A stretch of DNA of 64,000 nucleotides from UBA4732 sp963823075 (GCA_963823075.1 CAWGKE010000021.1:124001-188000); one strand, 5' to 3'. Shown: positions 25,839 through 36,171, counted from the stretch's first letter. The notes: generated by a model from the sequence alone, not told the origin. Made by a program: numbers and translations.

Positions 25839-28800
25839 TCACTTGGTCGTTTGGGCGCGGCGGAGCAGGGCCTCAACCTCTTGCCATAGCGCCTGGCATT
25901 CCTGCCGCTCGGCCGGGGGTAGTTTCTCCAGGGCGTCCGCGTCGCGCAGCCCGGCCAGGTCGGGGTCGTCCCGCCAGGGCGCCAACGTCTTCTGAGCCAG
26001 GATGCGGTCCGCCTCCGGCGCCTCCGTGCCGGCGTCCACCTTTCTGGCCCAGTCGGCCAGGTCGAGTCGCAACCACTCCCGCGCCTGCCTGCGCAAGTCC
26101 TCCCGCTGCGGCTCGCCGAGCCCGGCCGCGTCGTCGCCCTGATCGCCGCCGGCCAGGGCGGCGGCGCGGGCGGCGTTGAACCGATGGCCGGCGCGGAGGT
26201 CCTCGGCCAATTGAGGCTTGGCCGCGAGCGCCTCGGCATAGAGGCGTGCGGCCGTGGCGTAGTGGCTCTTGGCGAAACAGAGTGCCGCCAGATCGAGGCA
26301 GTCGGCGGCGACGGGCCTGTCCGTTCCCTGGACGACGGCGGGGAGACAACCCTCCAGGCGGCGCAGGCGCTGGCAGCGCTGCAGCAGGCGTTCCAGGTTA
26401 CCATGGAACTTTTCCCCCTCGGGGACCAGATCGAGGCCCCGCCGGATCTCGGCCTCGGCCTCGGTGAACTCATGCCGGGCGAGCAGCGCCTGGCCCAGCG
26501 CCCCATGGCACCAGGCGAAATAAGGCTCAATCCGGACGGCCTGGCGGTAGTGGTCGATGGCTTCCTTCAGTCGGGCCTCATCCTGCGGGGGTATGCGGAG
26601 CGTGTTACGGGCCGGGGTCCACGCGGGGTCACAGTCCAGGGCCTGCTTGTAACCAGCCATCGCCTCGTCCAGGGCCGGACCACGGAACTTGTTGAGGGGT
26701 TTCACGCTCTCCGGGTAATCGTCGTCCGCCTCTTCAAACCGGCCCTTGGCGACCAGCGCGATACCGAGCAAGTGGTGGGCCCGGGCACAATCGGGGTCGC
26801 TCCGCAGGGCCTGGCGGTAGTGATCGATCGCCTCGTCCAGGGACCCCGAACCGGCCTGGATTTGGCCGAGGTTGCAATGGGCGGCCGACAACTGGGGATC
26901 GATCTCCAGGGCGTCCTGGTACGTGAGCACCGCCAGGGGCCAATAACCCTTGCGTTCCAGGGCCACGCCGAGGTTGTTCAGGCCCGGAGCGCACCGGGGA
27001 TCGTTCTTCACGAGCCCGTGCAAAGTGGTAGCGGCGTCCCAGATCCGATACTTGTCGATCTGGAGGAGGCCGACGTCATTCAGAACGGCGGCCGTTTGCG
27101 GGCGGATTTTCAGGGCCTTCTCGTAAAAGGCCAGGGCCGGCGCGGGTTCACCCCCGGGATGCCTTTCCGGGCCGTGCAGCGCCAGGGCCAGCGTCAAGTT
27201 CGCCCAGAAGTCGTCGGGATATTGCTCCCGGACGCGCCGGAGAAAGCCGACCCCGTCCTCCCCGGTCGCCGTCAGCCGTTCGCCCAGCGCCAGCAGCAGC
27301 GGTAGGGGCTGCTCCGCCAGCGGCGCCGCCTGCGCCAGCTCGGCCAGGGCCTTCCCGTCTCTCCAGGCCGCAGGGCGCGCACCCGGTCGCGCCAGGGGTC
27401 GGGGCCCGCCCGGCGCGCCACGCCCAGCAGCCAATCCTGCCGGGCCGGGTTGGCGGCACAGACCGCCCAGTCGTCCAGCGCGGCGACAATGTGGGCGGCC
27501 CATTTGGAGGCCCGGACTCGCGCCGCGACTCCCTCCGGATCGTCGGGAGGCTCGCCCAGTCCCTGATCTCGGAAAGCCTCGGCGTAGTCCCGATCCGCCC
27601 GGGCCTTGTTGAATCGCAGCAGAGCGCCGTGGTGGAGCTGCCCCTCGGCCAGAGTGGATCGATTCAGGCGGATCGTCTCGAGCCGGACCAGGAATTCGTG
27701 GTCGCGGCGGGCCGCCTCCACCACCGGGTACAGCCAGAACGGCCCGCCGTCGCCGAGCCGGGACCGGGCCTGCTCCAGTGCGGCGCCGGCCTCGGAGAAG
27801 GCCGACTCCTGTTGCAACCGGTCCGCCTCCCGCAAGTCCGCCTCCACCGCCCGCGCGGTGAGAAGCCACCGCCCAATCAGCCAGCCGGCGCCGCCCAACA
27901 CGGCGGTCGCAACCAACAACGTGCCGAAGAGCAGCGCCGCCGCCGTCGGGCGACGCCGCGACCACCGGGCGAGGCGCTCCAGCCGGCGCAGCGGCCGGGC
28001 CGCGATCGGCTCGCCCTTCTCGAAGCGGCGCAAGTCGTCGGCCAGGGCCGCGGCGCTGGCGTAGCGGCGCCGCGGCTCCTTGTGCAGGCACTTGAGGCAG
28101 ATGGTTTCCAGGTCGCGCGGCGCCTGCGGGTTCAGCCGCGCCGGCGGCACCGGCTCGTCGGCGACCACCTGCTGCAGCGTCGCCGTCGCCGACTCGGCGC
28201 GGAACGGCGGCCGGCCGGTCAGCATCTCGTACAGGATCGCCCCCAGCGCGTACACGTCCGTGGCCGGCCCGATCGCCCGCTTCTCGCCGCGCGCCTGCTC
28301 GGGGGCCATGTAGCTCGGCGTCCCTATCGGGGCGCCGCTGAGCGTGAGGCCCCCGTCGCCTTCGAGCCGCCGAGCCAGGCCGAAGTCCGTCACCTTGGGC
28401 GTGCCGTCCGCGGTCAGCAGGATGTTGCCCGGCTTGAGATCGCGATGCACGATGCCGCTCTGGTGCGCCGCGTGGATGGCTTCGGCCAGCGTCGCCGTCA
28501 GTGCAGCGGCCTGGCGAGCCGGTTGAGGAACCCCCCGGATTTGCTCGGCCAGGTTGCCGCCCTCGATCAGCTCCATCGTGAAGAAGGGCCGACCTTCCAC
28601 CTCGCCGGCGTTGAAGACCTGCACGATATTGGGGTGGCGCAGGGCGGCGACGGCCTGCGCCTCGCGCAGGAAGCGCTCCAGCTCATCCGGCCGGGCGCAG
28701 GGGCCGGCCAGCAGCATCTTCAGAGCGACCGCCCGGTTGAGGCGCAGGTGCCACGCCCGATAGACGACGCCCATGCCGCCGCGGCCGAGCAACGCCTCCA

Positions 28801-29044
28801 CCCGGTAGCCGGGAACCTGCGGCAGGTCGGCCGGGCGGCGTGCGTCCACGACCGCGTCGGCGTCCGGGCCCGTCTCCGGGTCCGGAAACAACGCCGCGAT
28901 CGCCCCGTCAACGAGGCGAAAACTCCTCCACCGCCGCCGGACCTCGGGAAGCAGCTCCGGACGATCCCGGCACACTTCTTCCGGCGTCCGACCCGAGTCG
29001 AGCATGTCCTCGATCCGTGCGAACACGTCGGGGTTGCCGGCCAT
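25839..29044 (-). CDS. Membrane Ser/Thr protein kinase with C-terminal TPR repeats (frameshifted)
   Basis: Repaired length ~1068 aa. The Hanks-type kinase domain (residues ~78-350) has LLGRGGMGVVYRAWH, the ATP lysine in AVALKML, catalytic HRDLKPGNILL, DFGLARR and YMAPEQARG. One membrane helix follows (AAALLFGTLLVATAVLGGAGWLIG). The C-terminal part holds many TPR units (LNNLGVALERKGYWPLAVLTYQDAL-type, HCNLGQIQAGSGSLDEAIDHY). Near 27360 the frame changes (RALRP then AAWRDGKALAEL); the span is 2 modulo 3, fitting one missing base. It starts 12 nt after the ECF sigma gene, whose stop overlaps its ribosome site, so the two are an operon. Confidence 0.88.
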
Positions 29045-29056
29045 CGGCGGGTCTCC

Positions 29057-29700
29057 TCAGGGCGCGTGGGTGTCGCCGGGCGACTCGGGGGTTTCGCCGG
29101 GCGCGGCCGGATGAAGGTCGGCCAGCTGCTCGGCTAGCAGGAGGCGGGCCCGGTTCAGGCGCCGCTGCACCGTCTTCACCGAAACCCCGACGACCCCGGC
29201 GGCCTCGGCGTGAGTCAGCCCCTGGATGCGGACCAGCTGGAACGCCTCCCGCTCGTCCTCCGGCAAACCCTCGATCGCCTCCAACATGCGGCGGGCGTCC
29301 TGGCCTAGGCAGGAGTCGCTGCTGCTGGGCGGGGCCGCAACCCCGGATTCCGCCAGGGCGCGGCGCGGGGCTGCTTATCTAAGAGGCGGGCCAGGTCATT
29401 GAGCTGCCAGCGCATGTGCTGGTTGGCCAGGGCGAAGAACTGCCGCACGGTCTGGGGGCGGACCGACCGGAGGGCCGTGAGCAGTCCGGCCACCACGCCG
29501 TCGAGCAGCTCGTCGGTCTCCAGATTACAGGGCGGTTGCGTCAGCCGCGGGTAGCTCCGCAGCAGGAGCGTGGCGCACAACAGGCGCAGGCGGCGAACCG
29601 CCCGTTCCAGGAGTTCCCGGATGAGCGGTTCCGCGGCCGAGTCCCCTTGCAGTGCATCCAGGCAGCGCTGGATGCCGGCCGTAGTCGGTTCTTCGTTCAT
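29057..29700 (-). CDS. ECF-type RNA polymerase sigma factor (frameshifted)
   Basis: About 214 aa after repair. The region-2-like part is MNEEPTTAGIQRCLDALQGD … LRLLCATLLLRSYPRL … QFFALANQHMRWQLNDLARLL. The region-4 helix-turn-helix is IEGLPEDEREAFQLVRIQGLTHAEAAGV followed by VSVKTVQRRLNRARLLL. The two halves are in different frames, changing at about 29360-29375, and the span is 2 modulo 3. ECF sigma factors encoded directly upstream of a Ser/Thr kinase are a known planctomycete arrangement in which the kinase is thought to control the sigma factor. Confidence 0.82.
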
Positions 29701-29875
29701 GGCAAGGCCAGCCCGCGAAGGAAAGGGTTCCAGGCATTCTATCCGAATTGGTGTCCACCCGCCCCTCTCAGGAATACGGGGCAGGGATGACGAATTCGCG
29801 GCGAGGCCTGTCGCACCTGACGGGGGTGAAAGCGGTCAGCAAGGACCATGAGACGCTGGGCGAGGCGGTGGTTCC

Positions 29876-30322
29876 ATGGACTCAACCATCATCACGGCAG
29901 TAGCGGCGGCTTGCGGGACCCTGGTGGGCGCCACGGCGACCAGCGTCACTACCTGGATCACTCAGCGCACGCAGACGGTCCACGCCGAGCGGGAAGCGAA
30001 GCTGCGCGACCGCGAGGCGCTGTACGGCGAGTTCATTACCGAGGCGTCGCGTTTGACCGTGGAGGCACTCGGCCACTCGCTGGAACGACCCGAAACGTTC
30101 GTGAAACTCTATGGGATCACCGGCCGCATTCGGCTCGTGGCCACGGATGCGGTGCTGGCCGCGGCTGAAGCCTGCAGCCGCCAAATCTTCGACCTCTACG
30201 CGAAGCCGAACATGACGGTCGAGCAAATCCGCCTCACCTTCGAACGGGATCGGCTCGACCCGATCAGGGATTTCAGCGTCGTCTGTCGGAAGGAACTTCG
30301 TGAGATCGCCGACGGCGGCTGA
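29876..30322 (+). CDS. Small membrane-anchored protein of unknown function
   Basis: 148 aa. One N-terminal hydrophobic segment (TIITAVAAACGTLVGATATSV) is followed by a helical cytoplasmic part: REALYGEFITEASRLTVEALG, LERPETFVKLYGITGRIRLVA and DLYAKPNMTVEQIRL. The pattern matches a widespread conserved hypothetical family of bacteria; no enzymatic motif is seen. Confidence 0.65.
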   Translation: MDSTIITAVAAACGTLVGATATSVTTWITQRTQTVHAEREAKLRDREALYGEFITEASRLTVEALGHSLERPETFVKLYGITGRIRLVATDAVLAAAEACSRQIFDLYAKPNMTVEQIRLTFERDRLDPIRDFSVVCRKELREIADGG

Positions 30323-30645
30323 TGGGGCATAAGTGGCCTTTGGAAGGTGACGCCGTGCCTGGTGGGGGGAACACGTAAGCCGGGCCTTGACAGGAAAGGG
30401 ACTTTGGGATGCAAGCTTTGCTGATTAACCTGAATGGCTCGAGCAGCGCCCCCTGGCGACGCCTACGCCGCCAGAGCGGCGCTTCCCGCGTGGCGCGCCC
30501 CGCCTTTTCTCCGGCGCGTCTCGTTCCGCTCCGTCCGCAACCCGATACGAACCCTTGCCTTGCGAGGAGACGCCTCCGACGCGCCTGCGCCGGCACGGCC
30601 CCTGCTTTGGGGGGGTGCAGGAAAACGCAGGAAAGGACGTGAGCC
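30323..30645. other. 323-bp intergenic region
   Basis: Between the small membrane protein and the STAS-like gene. No gene, RNA or strong hairpin was recognised. Confidence 0.35.
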
Positions 30646-30963
30646 GTGTTGCGAATCACCGTCCACGACAACGCGGGGGCCCTCACGTTCCAGCTCGAAG
30701 GGAAGGTGGCAGGGCCGTGGGTGCGGGAGCTGGAGGCGTGCTGGCAGCGGACGGTGGCCCGCCGGCGCGAACCGATCGTCCGCGTGGACCTGACGGGGGC
30801 GACCTTCATCGACGCCGCGGGCAAGGCCTGCCTGGCGGCCCTGCACCGCCAGGGGGCCAAGTTCATCGCCGCCGACTGCCTGACCACGAGCATTGTGGCC
30901 GAGATCACCGAGGCGCCGCCCGAGGGCGGGCGCCCGAAGGGCAAAGGCGAACGCCGCCTGTAA
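30646..30963 (+). CDS. STAS-like domain protein
   Basis: 105 aa, GTG start with AAAGGA upstream. LRITVHDNAGALTFQLEGKVAG, then IVRVDLTGATFIDAAGKACLAALHRQGAKFIAAD follows the STAS fold (beta strand, DLTGATFIDAAG loop, helix). The site where antagonists carry the phosphorylated Ser/Thr reads FIDAAG, so classical phosphorylation is doubtful. No partner kinase is adjacent. Confidence 0.65.
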   Translation: MLRITVHDNAGALTFQLEGKVAGPWVRELEACWQRTVARRREPIVRVDLTGATFIDAAGKACLAALHRQGAKFIAADCLTTSIVAEITEAPPEGGRPKGKGERRL

Positions 30964-30980
30964 CGGAAATGAGGTGCGAC

Positions 30981-31748
30981 ATGACGACCAACGCGACGAC
31001 ACACCCCTGGTGGATCCCTCTGGCGTGGTCCGCCGTCTTCTCGGCTGCCGGATTGTCCACGGCCGGGTTCATCGGCGGGCTTTGGCTCGCCGCGGCCGGC
31101 GAACCGGTCGGTCGGGCGGTTTCCGTCGTCGCGGTCCTGGTTCCGGCCGCGCTCGCCGGCTTCACGTGGTATGCGTCCCGCGCCCGCGCCGAGCGGCGGT
31201 GGCGCGTCGCGCTGGACCGTTACGCCGAACAGGAAATGGCGAAGGGGACCCACCCGCGGAGGTGGTCGCATTGCGCTCCGCATCCGCCGCTACCGTGCCG
31301 CCGAGAGCAACAAGTCGGCGCTCCCGCGGGACTCCCCGCGCTGTGCGGTCGCATAGTGGGCGGATCCGCGCGCCCCGGCAACCCTCTGACCGCGCCGCTC
31401 GGTGTTGGCATTCACCGCAACACCTCTGAATCAAAGGGCTTGCGCTCATCACCGCCGGCCGCGGCCCGTTGGGCATCGCTATTGCTTCCTCGCGCGGCGC
31501 GGCTCCGACGCCGGACGCCAAACGACCTCCGCCGGTTGCCGGGCGTCGAATCCAGCACGGAAGTGCTGGTCGGGGTCGCCCGGCTGGAGAGCGTGCGAGA
31601 GGCGGCCGCGTTGCGCTCCGCACCCGCCCCTGCCGTGCCCCCCCAAAGCAATAAATCGGCCAACGCCCGGGGGAATCACCCGCCCGATCAACACGTGAGG
31701 GCTATCGAGCCCATCATCACAGGAGGGCTGCATCATGAGCAGCATTGA
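30981..31748 (+). CDS. Small membrane protein, C-terminal half doubtful
   Basis: The N-terminal ~85 residues look real: two hydrophobic segments (PLAWSAVFSAAGLSTAGFIGG and AVSVVAVLVPAALAGFTWYA) and a helical tail (ALDRYAEQEMAKGTHPRR). ATG at 30981 with GAAATGAGG upstream. From about 31260 the frame runs through a repeat region rich in Arg and Pro and ends inside the next gene, so either the stop has been lost by a frameshift or the gene has been fused to repeat DNA. Confidence 0.45.
   Translation: MTTNATTHPWWIPLAWSAVFSAAGLSTAGFIGGLWLAAAGEPVGRAVSVVAVLVPAALAGFTWYASRARAERRWRVALDRYAEQEMAKGTHPRRWSHCAPHPPLPCRREQQVGAPAGLPALCGRIVGGSARPGNPLTAPLGVGIHRNTSESKGLRSSPPAAARWASLLLPRAARLRRRTPNDLRRLPGVESSTEVLVGVARLESVREAAALRSAPAPAVPPQSNKSANARGNHPPDQHVRAIEPIITGGLHHEQH
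31268..31680. repeat. Two diverged direct repeats
   Basis: GCATTGCGCTCCGCATCC from 31268 to ~31337 recurs as GCGTTGCGCTCCGCACCC from 31608 to ~31680. The similarity continues through TACCGTGCC/TGCCGTGCC and AGCAACAAGTCGG/AGCAATAAATCGG. The intervening 270 bp hold no recognised gene. Confidence 0.6.
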
Positions 31749-32424
31749 CGCCTTGATCAACCGGATCGACCACGAGGTTGCGGCGGTAGTGGGGAGTGAG
31801 AAGGCGGCACGGGCCGAGATGGTGCGGGCGAACCGCGAGCGCGAGACGCGGCTCCGGCGCTATGACGCCGCGGCCCAGCACGTCATCGAACTGCTGCAGC
31901 CCCGCCTGGACGCCTTCATCGAACGGTACCAGCCCCTGGTTCAGGCGGAGCCCACGGTTCGCGAACACACCCACGGCGTGAACCTGACGTTCGCCGCCAC
32001 CGTGGCGAAGGCGACGCTGACCTTTGAGGTGTCCCCGGATCGGGACGTGACCAACATCCGCCTGGAATGTACGCAGGACATCGTCCCGGTGCTGGTCCGC
32101 TGCGACCGGCCTTCGCAGTTCGTGTTCCCGCTGGACGCCGTCCAGGACGACGCGGTCGTGCAGTGGTTCGACGACCGGATCGTGGCCTTCGTGAAGTCCT
32201 ACCTGGCCCTGGTGCGCCAGGATCCCGAGCTGCGGGAGCGGCTCAAGGACCGACTCGTCGAGGATCCCGTCGCCCGGGTCCTATTCCCGAAGCACCTCGC
32301 CGCGTCCTCATTGGAGCGCGACGGGCAGACCTACTACTTCGTGGACGAGGACACCCGCCGGGAGTTCGAGAGCCGGCCGGCGGCGTCGCAAGGGAGCGTG
32401 GGACGCGATTCCCTGGTTTGTTGA
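31735..32424 (+). CDS. Conserved protein with a cysteine-less YHS-like C-terminus
   Basis: 229 aa. The N-terminal half is a coiled coil (ERETRLRRYDAAAQHVIELL), and the middle has strands (HGVNLTFAATVAKATLTFEVSPD). The C-terminus EDPVARVLFPKHLAASSLERDG-QTYYFVDEDTRREFES follows the YHS domain plan (DPVCGM … YYFCSEECRREFE) but the metal-binding Cys residues are replaced by Ala, Val and Asp. The function is unknown. It has a GGAGGG upstream of the ATG and precedes the exporter genes. Confidence 0.65.
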   Translation: MSSIDALINRIDHEVAAVVGSEKAARAEMVRANRERETRLRRYDAAAQHVIELLQPRLDAFIERYQPLVQAEPTVREHTHGVNLTFAATVAKATLTFEVSPDRDVTNIRLECTQDIVPVLVRCDRPSQFVFPLDAVQDDAVVQWFDDRIVAFVKSYLALVRQDPELRERLKDRLVEDPVARVLFPKHLAASSLERDGQTYYFVDEDTRREFESRPAASQGSVGRDSLVC

Positions 32425-32499
32425 GTCGAAGTCCGACCATCGACGCGGCCATGAACTGTGATCTAAATTCACTTTAGCGGCCCGAATAGGAGTTAAGCC

Positions 32500-34104
32500 A
32501 TGAAGACGGCGGCCAGCAACGATTCTCGAAACGGTCACGACTCGACCGGAGCCGTGCCAGCCCCTCCCGACGCCGGGCTCACGCGGACGCCGGATGGCGC
32601 GTCGGCTGCCACCGCCGACGCGCCCCCACACCCCGAAGCACGTGCCACGCCCACGGACGGTTCGCCCGGCGTCGCCCCGCCCCAACCGCCCGTCGCCACG
32701 CCGCCCACGCACCGCTGGCGGAAGTGGCTGCTGCTGGCGGGGGCCGCGGCCGGCCTGGTGGTCGCGGGATACTTCCTGGTCCCGTGGGTCGATACGGCGC
32801 TGAACACCGTGAGCACGGACGACGCCTACGTCAACGGCCACGTGACCTTCGTGGCGCCTCGGGTGGCCGGCCAGGTGGCCCGGGTCCTGGTGGACGACAA
32901 CGACCGCGTCAAGAAGGGAGACCTGCTCGTCCAGCTCGACAAGGAGCCGTTCAACGTGCAGGTCGCGCTGAAGCGCGCCGCCGTCCAGTCGGCCGAGGCG
33001 GACGTGGCCGCGGCCGAGTCCAAGGCCCGCTCGCTGGAGGCGCAGGCGGCCAGCCAGCGCTGGAAACTCCAATTCGCCTCCGAGCAGGTCAACGCCCAGG
33101 TCGCCCAGTTGCGGGCCAACGCGGCCGCCCTGCGCACCAGGGAGGCCACGCTCGACCAGACCCACTCGGCATACGAGCGCGCCCGGCGGCTGGTGGGGGG
33201 CGTGTCCATGAGCCAGGAGGAATTTGAAATGCACGAGCAGCAATTCCGCGTTGCCGAAGCCGCGGTGAGCCAGGCGCGCGAGGAGATCTACCAGGTCCGG
33301 GCGTCCCTCGGGCTGACGTCCCAACCCGAAGAAGGCAAGGAGCTCACGGACGTGCCGCCGGACCTCGATCAGACCGCCTCGGGGGTCCGCACGGCCCTCT
33401 CCGACCTGGTGCAGACGATGACCCAGCTCGGCTGGCCGCTCGCGTCCACCGACCTGACGCCGCAGAAGGCCCTCGACGAATTCCGCCGGCGCGCCAAGGA
33501 CGGGGACGTCGATCAACTTCTTCGCGACATGATTCCCAACGCCCCCGCCGTGTTGCAGGCCAAGGCCCAGCTAGCGCAGGTGCAGCACGACCTGGAGCAG
33601 GCCGAGCTGAACCTCCGCTACTGCGACGTCGTCAGCGAGATCGACGGCGTGGTGACGCGGCGGAACGTCAATCCCGGCAACGACGTCCAGGCCGGTCAAA
33701 GCCTGATGGCCGTCCGCTCGCTCACGGAGGTCTGGATCGACGCCAACTTCAAGGAGACCCAGCTGGCCGACCTGCGCATCGGCCAGCGCGTCCGCTGCGA
33801 GGTGGACATGTACGGCGGCCGCCGGGAGTTCGAGGGCCGCATCACCGGCTTCACCATGGGGACCGGGCAGACCCTCTCCCTGCTGCCGCCGGAGAACGCC
33901 ACGGGCAACTACGTCAAGATCGTGCAGCGGCTCCCGGTGCGTATCGAGCTGACGGACTACGACCCGGGCAAGGCGCCCCTGTTCACCGGCCTGTCGGTCA
34001 CGCCCTACGTGTACTACAAGGAACCGCCCACGGGGCTGAACGCGGGGGAAGTCCTGAAACCGTCGGCCGCCCTTCCCACCGCCCCGTCGGACGCCAAACC
34101 CTGA
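32500..34104 (+). CDS. HlyD/EmrA-type membrane fusion protein
   Basis: 534 aa periplasmic adaptor of a tripartite drug exporter. A proline-rich cytoplasmic N-terminus (~75 residues) is followed by one membrane helix (KWLLLAGAAAGLVVAGYFL). The lipoyl half-motifs are VSTDDAYVNGHVTFVAPRVAG and LRYCDVVSEIDGVVTRRNVNPG, separated by a long coiled-coil hairpin; a beta-barrel follows (EVWIDANFKETQLADLRIGQ). The next gene is the cognate DHA2 permease, 96 nt downstream. Confidence 0.9.
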   Translation: MKTAASNDSRNGHDSTGAVPAPPDAGLTRTPDGASAATADAPPHPEARATPTDGSPGVAPPQPPVATPPTHRWRKWLLLAGAAAGLVVAGYFLVPWVDTALNTVSTDDAYVNGHVTFVAPRVAGQVARVLVDDNDRVKKGDLLVQLDKEPFNVQVALKRAAVQSAEADVAAAESKARSLEAQAASQRWKLQFASEQVNAQVAQLRANAAALRTREATLDQTHSAYERARRLVGGVSMSQEEFEMHEQQFRVAEAAVSQAREEIYQVRASLGLTSQPEEGKELTDVPPDLDQTASGVRTALSDLVQTMTQLGWPLASTDLTPQKALDEFRRRAKDGDVDQLLRDMIPNAPAVLQAKAQLAQVQHDLEQAELNLRYCDVVSEIDGVVTRRNVNPGNDVQAGQSLMAVRSLTEVWIDANFKETQLADLRIGQRVRCEVDMYGGRREFEGRITGFTMGTGQTLSLLPPENATGNYVKIVQRLPVRIELTDYDPGKAPLFTGLSVTPYVYYKEPPTGLNAGEVLKPSAALPTAPSDAKP

Positions 34105-34127
34105 CCCGAAACCATCCGCCTCGCCCT

Positions 34128-34182
34128 CCCACCCAACCCTCCCCCCGCTGGTGGGGGGAGGGCAGGGAGGGGGGGGGTGAGG
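34128..34182. repeat. C/G-rich palindromic tract between the EmrA- and EmrB-type genes
   Basis: CCCAACCCTCCCCCCGCTGG is followed by TGGGGGGAGGGCAGGGAGGG, an imperfect hairpin in the 96-nt gap before the MFS gene. Confidence 0.6.
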
Positions 34183-34200
34183 GGGCGGGAGGAATGCCTC

Positions 34201-35808
34201 ATGAGCAGCGTGACGCTTAGCCCCGCCCTCGGACGGCGGGCGATCAACCCGTGGGTCGTCGCCCTGATCGTCGTCGTACCCACCTTCATGGAAATCCTGG
34301 ACACCACGGTTGCGAACGTGGCCTTGCGGTACATCGCCGGCGGCCTGTCGGCCGCCCAGACCGACGCCGACTGGGTCATCACCAGCTACCTGGCCGCCAA
34401 CGCCATCGTCCTGCCGATCACCGGCTGGCTGTCGGCCCACCTCGGCCGCCGCAACTACTTCCTGCTGTCGATTGCCGTTTTCACCCTCGCCTCGGCGCTG
34501 TGCGGCATGGCTACCGCCCTGTGGCAGATGATCCTGTTCCGGGTGATCCAGGGGCTGGCCGGCGGCGGGCTCCAGCCGTGCAGCCAGGGGGCATTGATGG
34601 ACAGCTTCCCGGCCGAGAAGCAGGGCACGGCCATGACGCTGTTCGGGGTCGCCGCCATCATCGCCCCCATCGTCGGGCCGACGCTGGGCGGCTGGCTCTG
34701 CGTCGATTACGACTGGCGGTGGATCTTCCTCATCAACGTCCCGATCGGCCTGCTGTCGCTGGCCGGGGCTACCTTCGCCGTCGCGGACCCGGATTATATC
34801 AAGGAGGAGCGGGCCGAGTTGCTGCGCCGGCCGTTCAACTTCGACGCCATCGGCCTGGGGGTGCTGGCGCTCGTCATGTCCTGCTGGGAGGTGATGCTGA
34901 GCAAGGGGCAGGAGTGGGACTGGCTGGGCGACCCGTTCGGGCGCGTGCAGACGCTCGTGCTCGTGTTCGTGGTGGGGCTGGGCTTCCTGATCTTCTGGGA
35001 GATGCGGAGCAAGAACCCGATCATCAACTTCCGGGTGCTCAAGGACCGCAACCTGTCCGTGTCCTGCGTGATCCTGTTCTTCGCCTTCGCCGCGCTATAC
35101 GGCGCGAGCATCGCGCTGCCGGGGATGCTCCAGGGCCTGTTCGGCTACGACGCCCTCCGCTCCGGGCTGGTGATGTCCCCCTCGGGGGTCTCCTCGCTGG
35201 CCGCGATGGTCCTCGTCGGCGTCCTGATGGGCCGGGGGGCCGACGCCCGTTGGATGGTCGCCGCCGGCCTGGTCGTGATGGCGGCCGCCGGCTGGTGGAT
35301 GTCGCAGATGAACCTCCAGATCAGCCCCCTTGAGGTGATCCTGCCGCGAATGCTGCTGACGCTCGGCCTGGGGCTGCTCTTCGCCCCGATCAGCGTGGCC
35401 GCCTACAAGTACGTCCCGCCCCACCTGCGCGGGGCGGCGGTCGGGCTGGCCAGCCTGCTCCGCACCGAGGGCGGCAGCGTCGGCACGTCGCTGGCCACGA
35501 CGATCCAGGAGCGGCGCGAGCAGTTCCACCTCGCGCGGCTGGGAGAACACCTTAACCCGTTCAACCCGCACGTGACGAACTTCATGGACCAGGCCCGGCC
35601 GTTCTTCTTCCAGCACACCGGCGACGCGGCGGCGTCGCAGCAGATGGCCTTGCAGTCGCTGGAGAACCTTCGCCAGCAGCAGGCCGCCTCGCTGGCCTAC
35701 TTCGACGTCTTCTGGGTCACCGGCGTCGTGGCGGCCGCGCTCGTCGTCCTGGTGCTGCTGATGAAGCGCTCGGTGGCCGAGAAGGGCGAGCACATCGGGG
35801 CGGAGTAA
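34201..35808 (+). CDS. DHA2-family (EmrB/QacA) MFS multidrug exporter
   Basis: 535 aa with about 14 membrane helices. Signature motifs are FMEILDTTVANVALRYIAGGL (motif D1), WVITSYLAANAIVLPITGWLS, then motif A HLGRRNYF and GLAGGGLQP. A GGAGGA lies 8 nt upstream of the ATG at 34201; an earlier ATG at 34177 is in the repeat. With the HlyD-type protein it would form an EmrAB-like pump. Its stop TAA is one copy of the 3-bp target duplication of the MITE that follows. Confidence 0.92.
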   Translation: MSSVTLSPALGRRAINPWVVALIVVVPTFMEILDTTVANVALRYIAGGLSAAQTDADWVITSYLAANAIVLPITGWLSAHLGRRNYFLLSIAVFTLASALCGMATALWQMILFRVIQGLAGGGLQPCSQGALMDSFPAEKQGTAMTLFGVAAIIAPIVGPTLGGWLCVDYDWRWIFLINVPIGLLSLAGATFAVADPDYIKEERAELLRRPFNFDAIGLGVLALVMSCWEVMLSKGQEWDWLGDPFGRVQTLVLVFVVGLGFLIFWEMRSKNPIINFRVLKDRNLSVSCVILFFAFAALYGASIALPGMLQGLFGYDALRSGLVMSPSGVSSLAAMVLVGVLMGRGADARWMVAAGLVVMAAAGWWMSQMNLQISPLEVILPRMLLTLGLGLLFAPISVAAYKYVPPHLRGAAVGLASLLRTEGGSVGTSLATTIQERREQFHLARLGEHLNPFNPHVTNFMDQARPFFFQHTGDAAASQQMALQSLENLRQQQAASLAYFDVFWVTGVVAAALVVLVLLMKRSVAEKGEHIGAE

Positions 35809-35886
35809 AAGCCTATCCCAAAACCACCGTCGATCATGACGATTCTCGTCAAATTGGTGATGTTTCGACGGTTTTGGGATAGGCTC
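35809..35886. mobile_element. 78-bp MITE, copy A (IS5-type ends)
   Basis: Terminal inverted repeat AGCCTATCCCAAAACC / GGTTTTGGGATAGGCT, flanked by TAA on both sides (35806-35808 and 35887-35889), a 3-bp target duplication. The left TAA is the stop codon of the MFS gene. The element is an exact reverse complement of copy B at 49988-50065. The ends resemble those of IS5-family (IS1031/IS427-like) insertion sequences. It encodes nothing. Confidence 0.92.
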
Positions 35887-35889
35887 TAA

Positions 35890-36171
35890 GGACCGGCCCG
35901 TTCCGTCCGGTCCTCCAGCGGTACGCCGATCTCCGCAGCCGTTTGCGGATCTGGTTCGCCATCGCGAACCCCGCCCCTACAGAATGTCGCCGTAGGGGCG
36001 GGGGAACCTCCGCCCCCTCCCGGAACAAGGGGAGGTACTACCAGAATGGGTTCGGCGATTGCATCTTCCCTCCGGGGGCCGGCGCCCCCTTCGCCCGCGC
36101 CGGAACGCGCTTTGCTCTTGATTCCCCCTGCTCCCAAGCTACGCTGTCAAGCGGATTGCCAAGGAGCGTTT
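35890..36171. other. Intergenic region with a GGGGCGGGG hairpin
   Basis: Contains the inverted repeat CCCCGCCCCTAC … GTAGGGGCGGGG (about 35968-36003). A very similar inner sequence occurs in the palindrome at 45361-45417. The region ends with AAGGAG, the ribosome site of the acyl-CoA synthetase gene. Confidence 0.6.

Noticed and set aside
30409..30645. Small gene between the membrane protein and the STAS-like gene
   Set aside because: The open frames are Arg/Pro-rich without a ribosome site or family resemblance.
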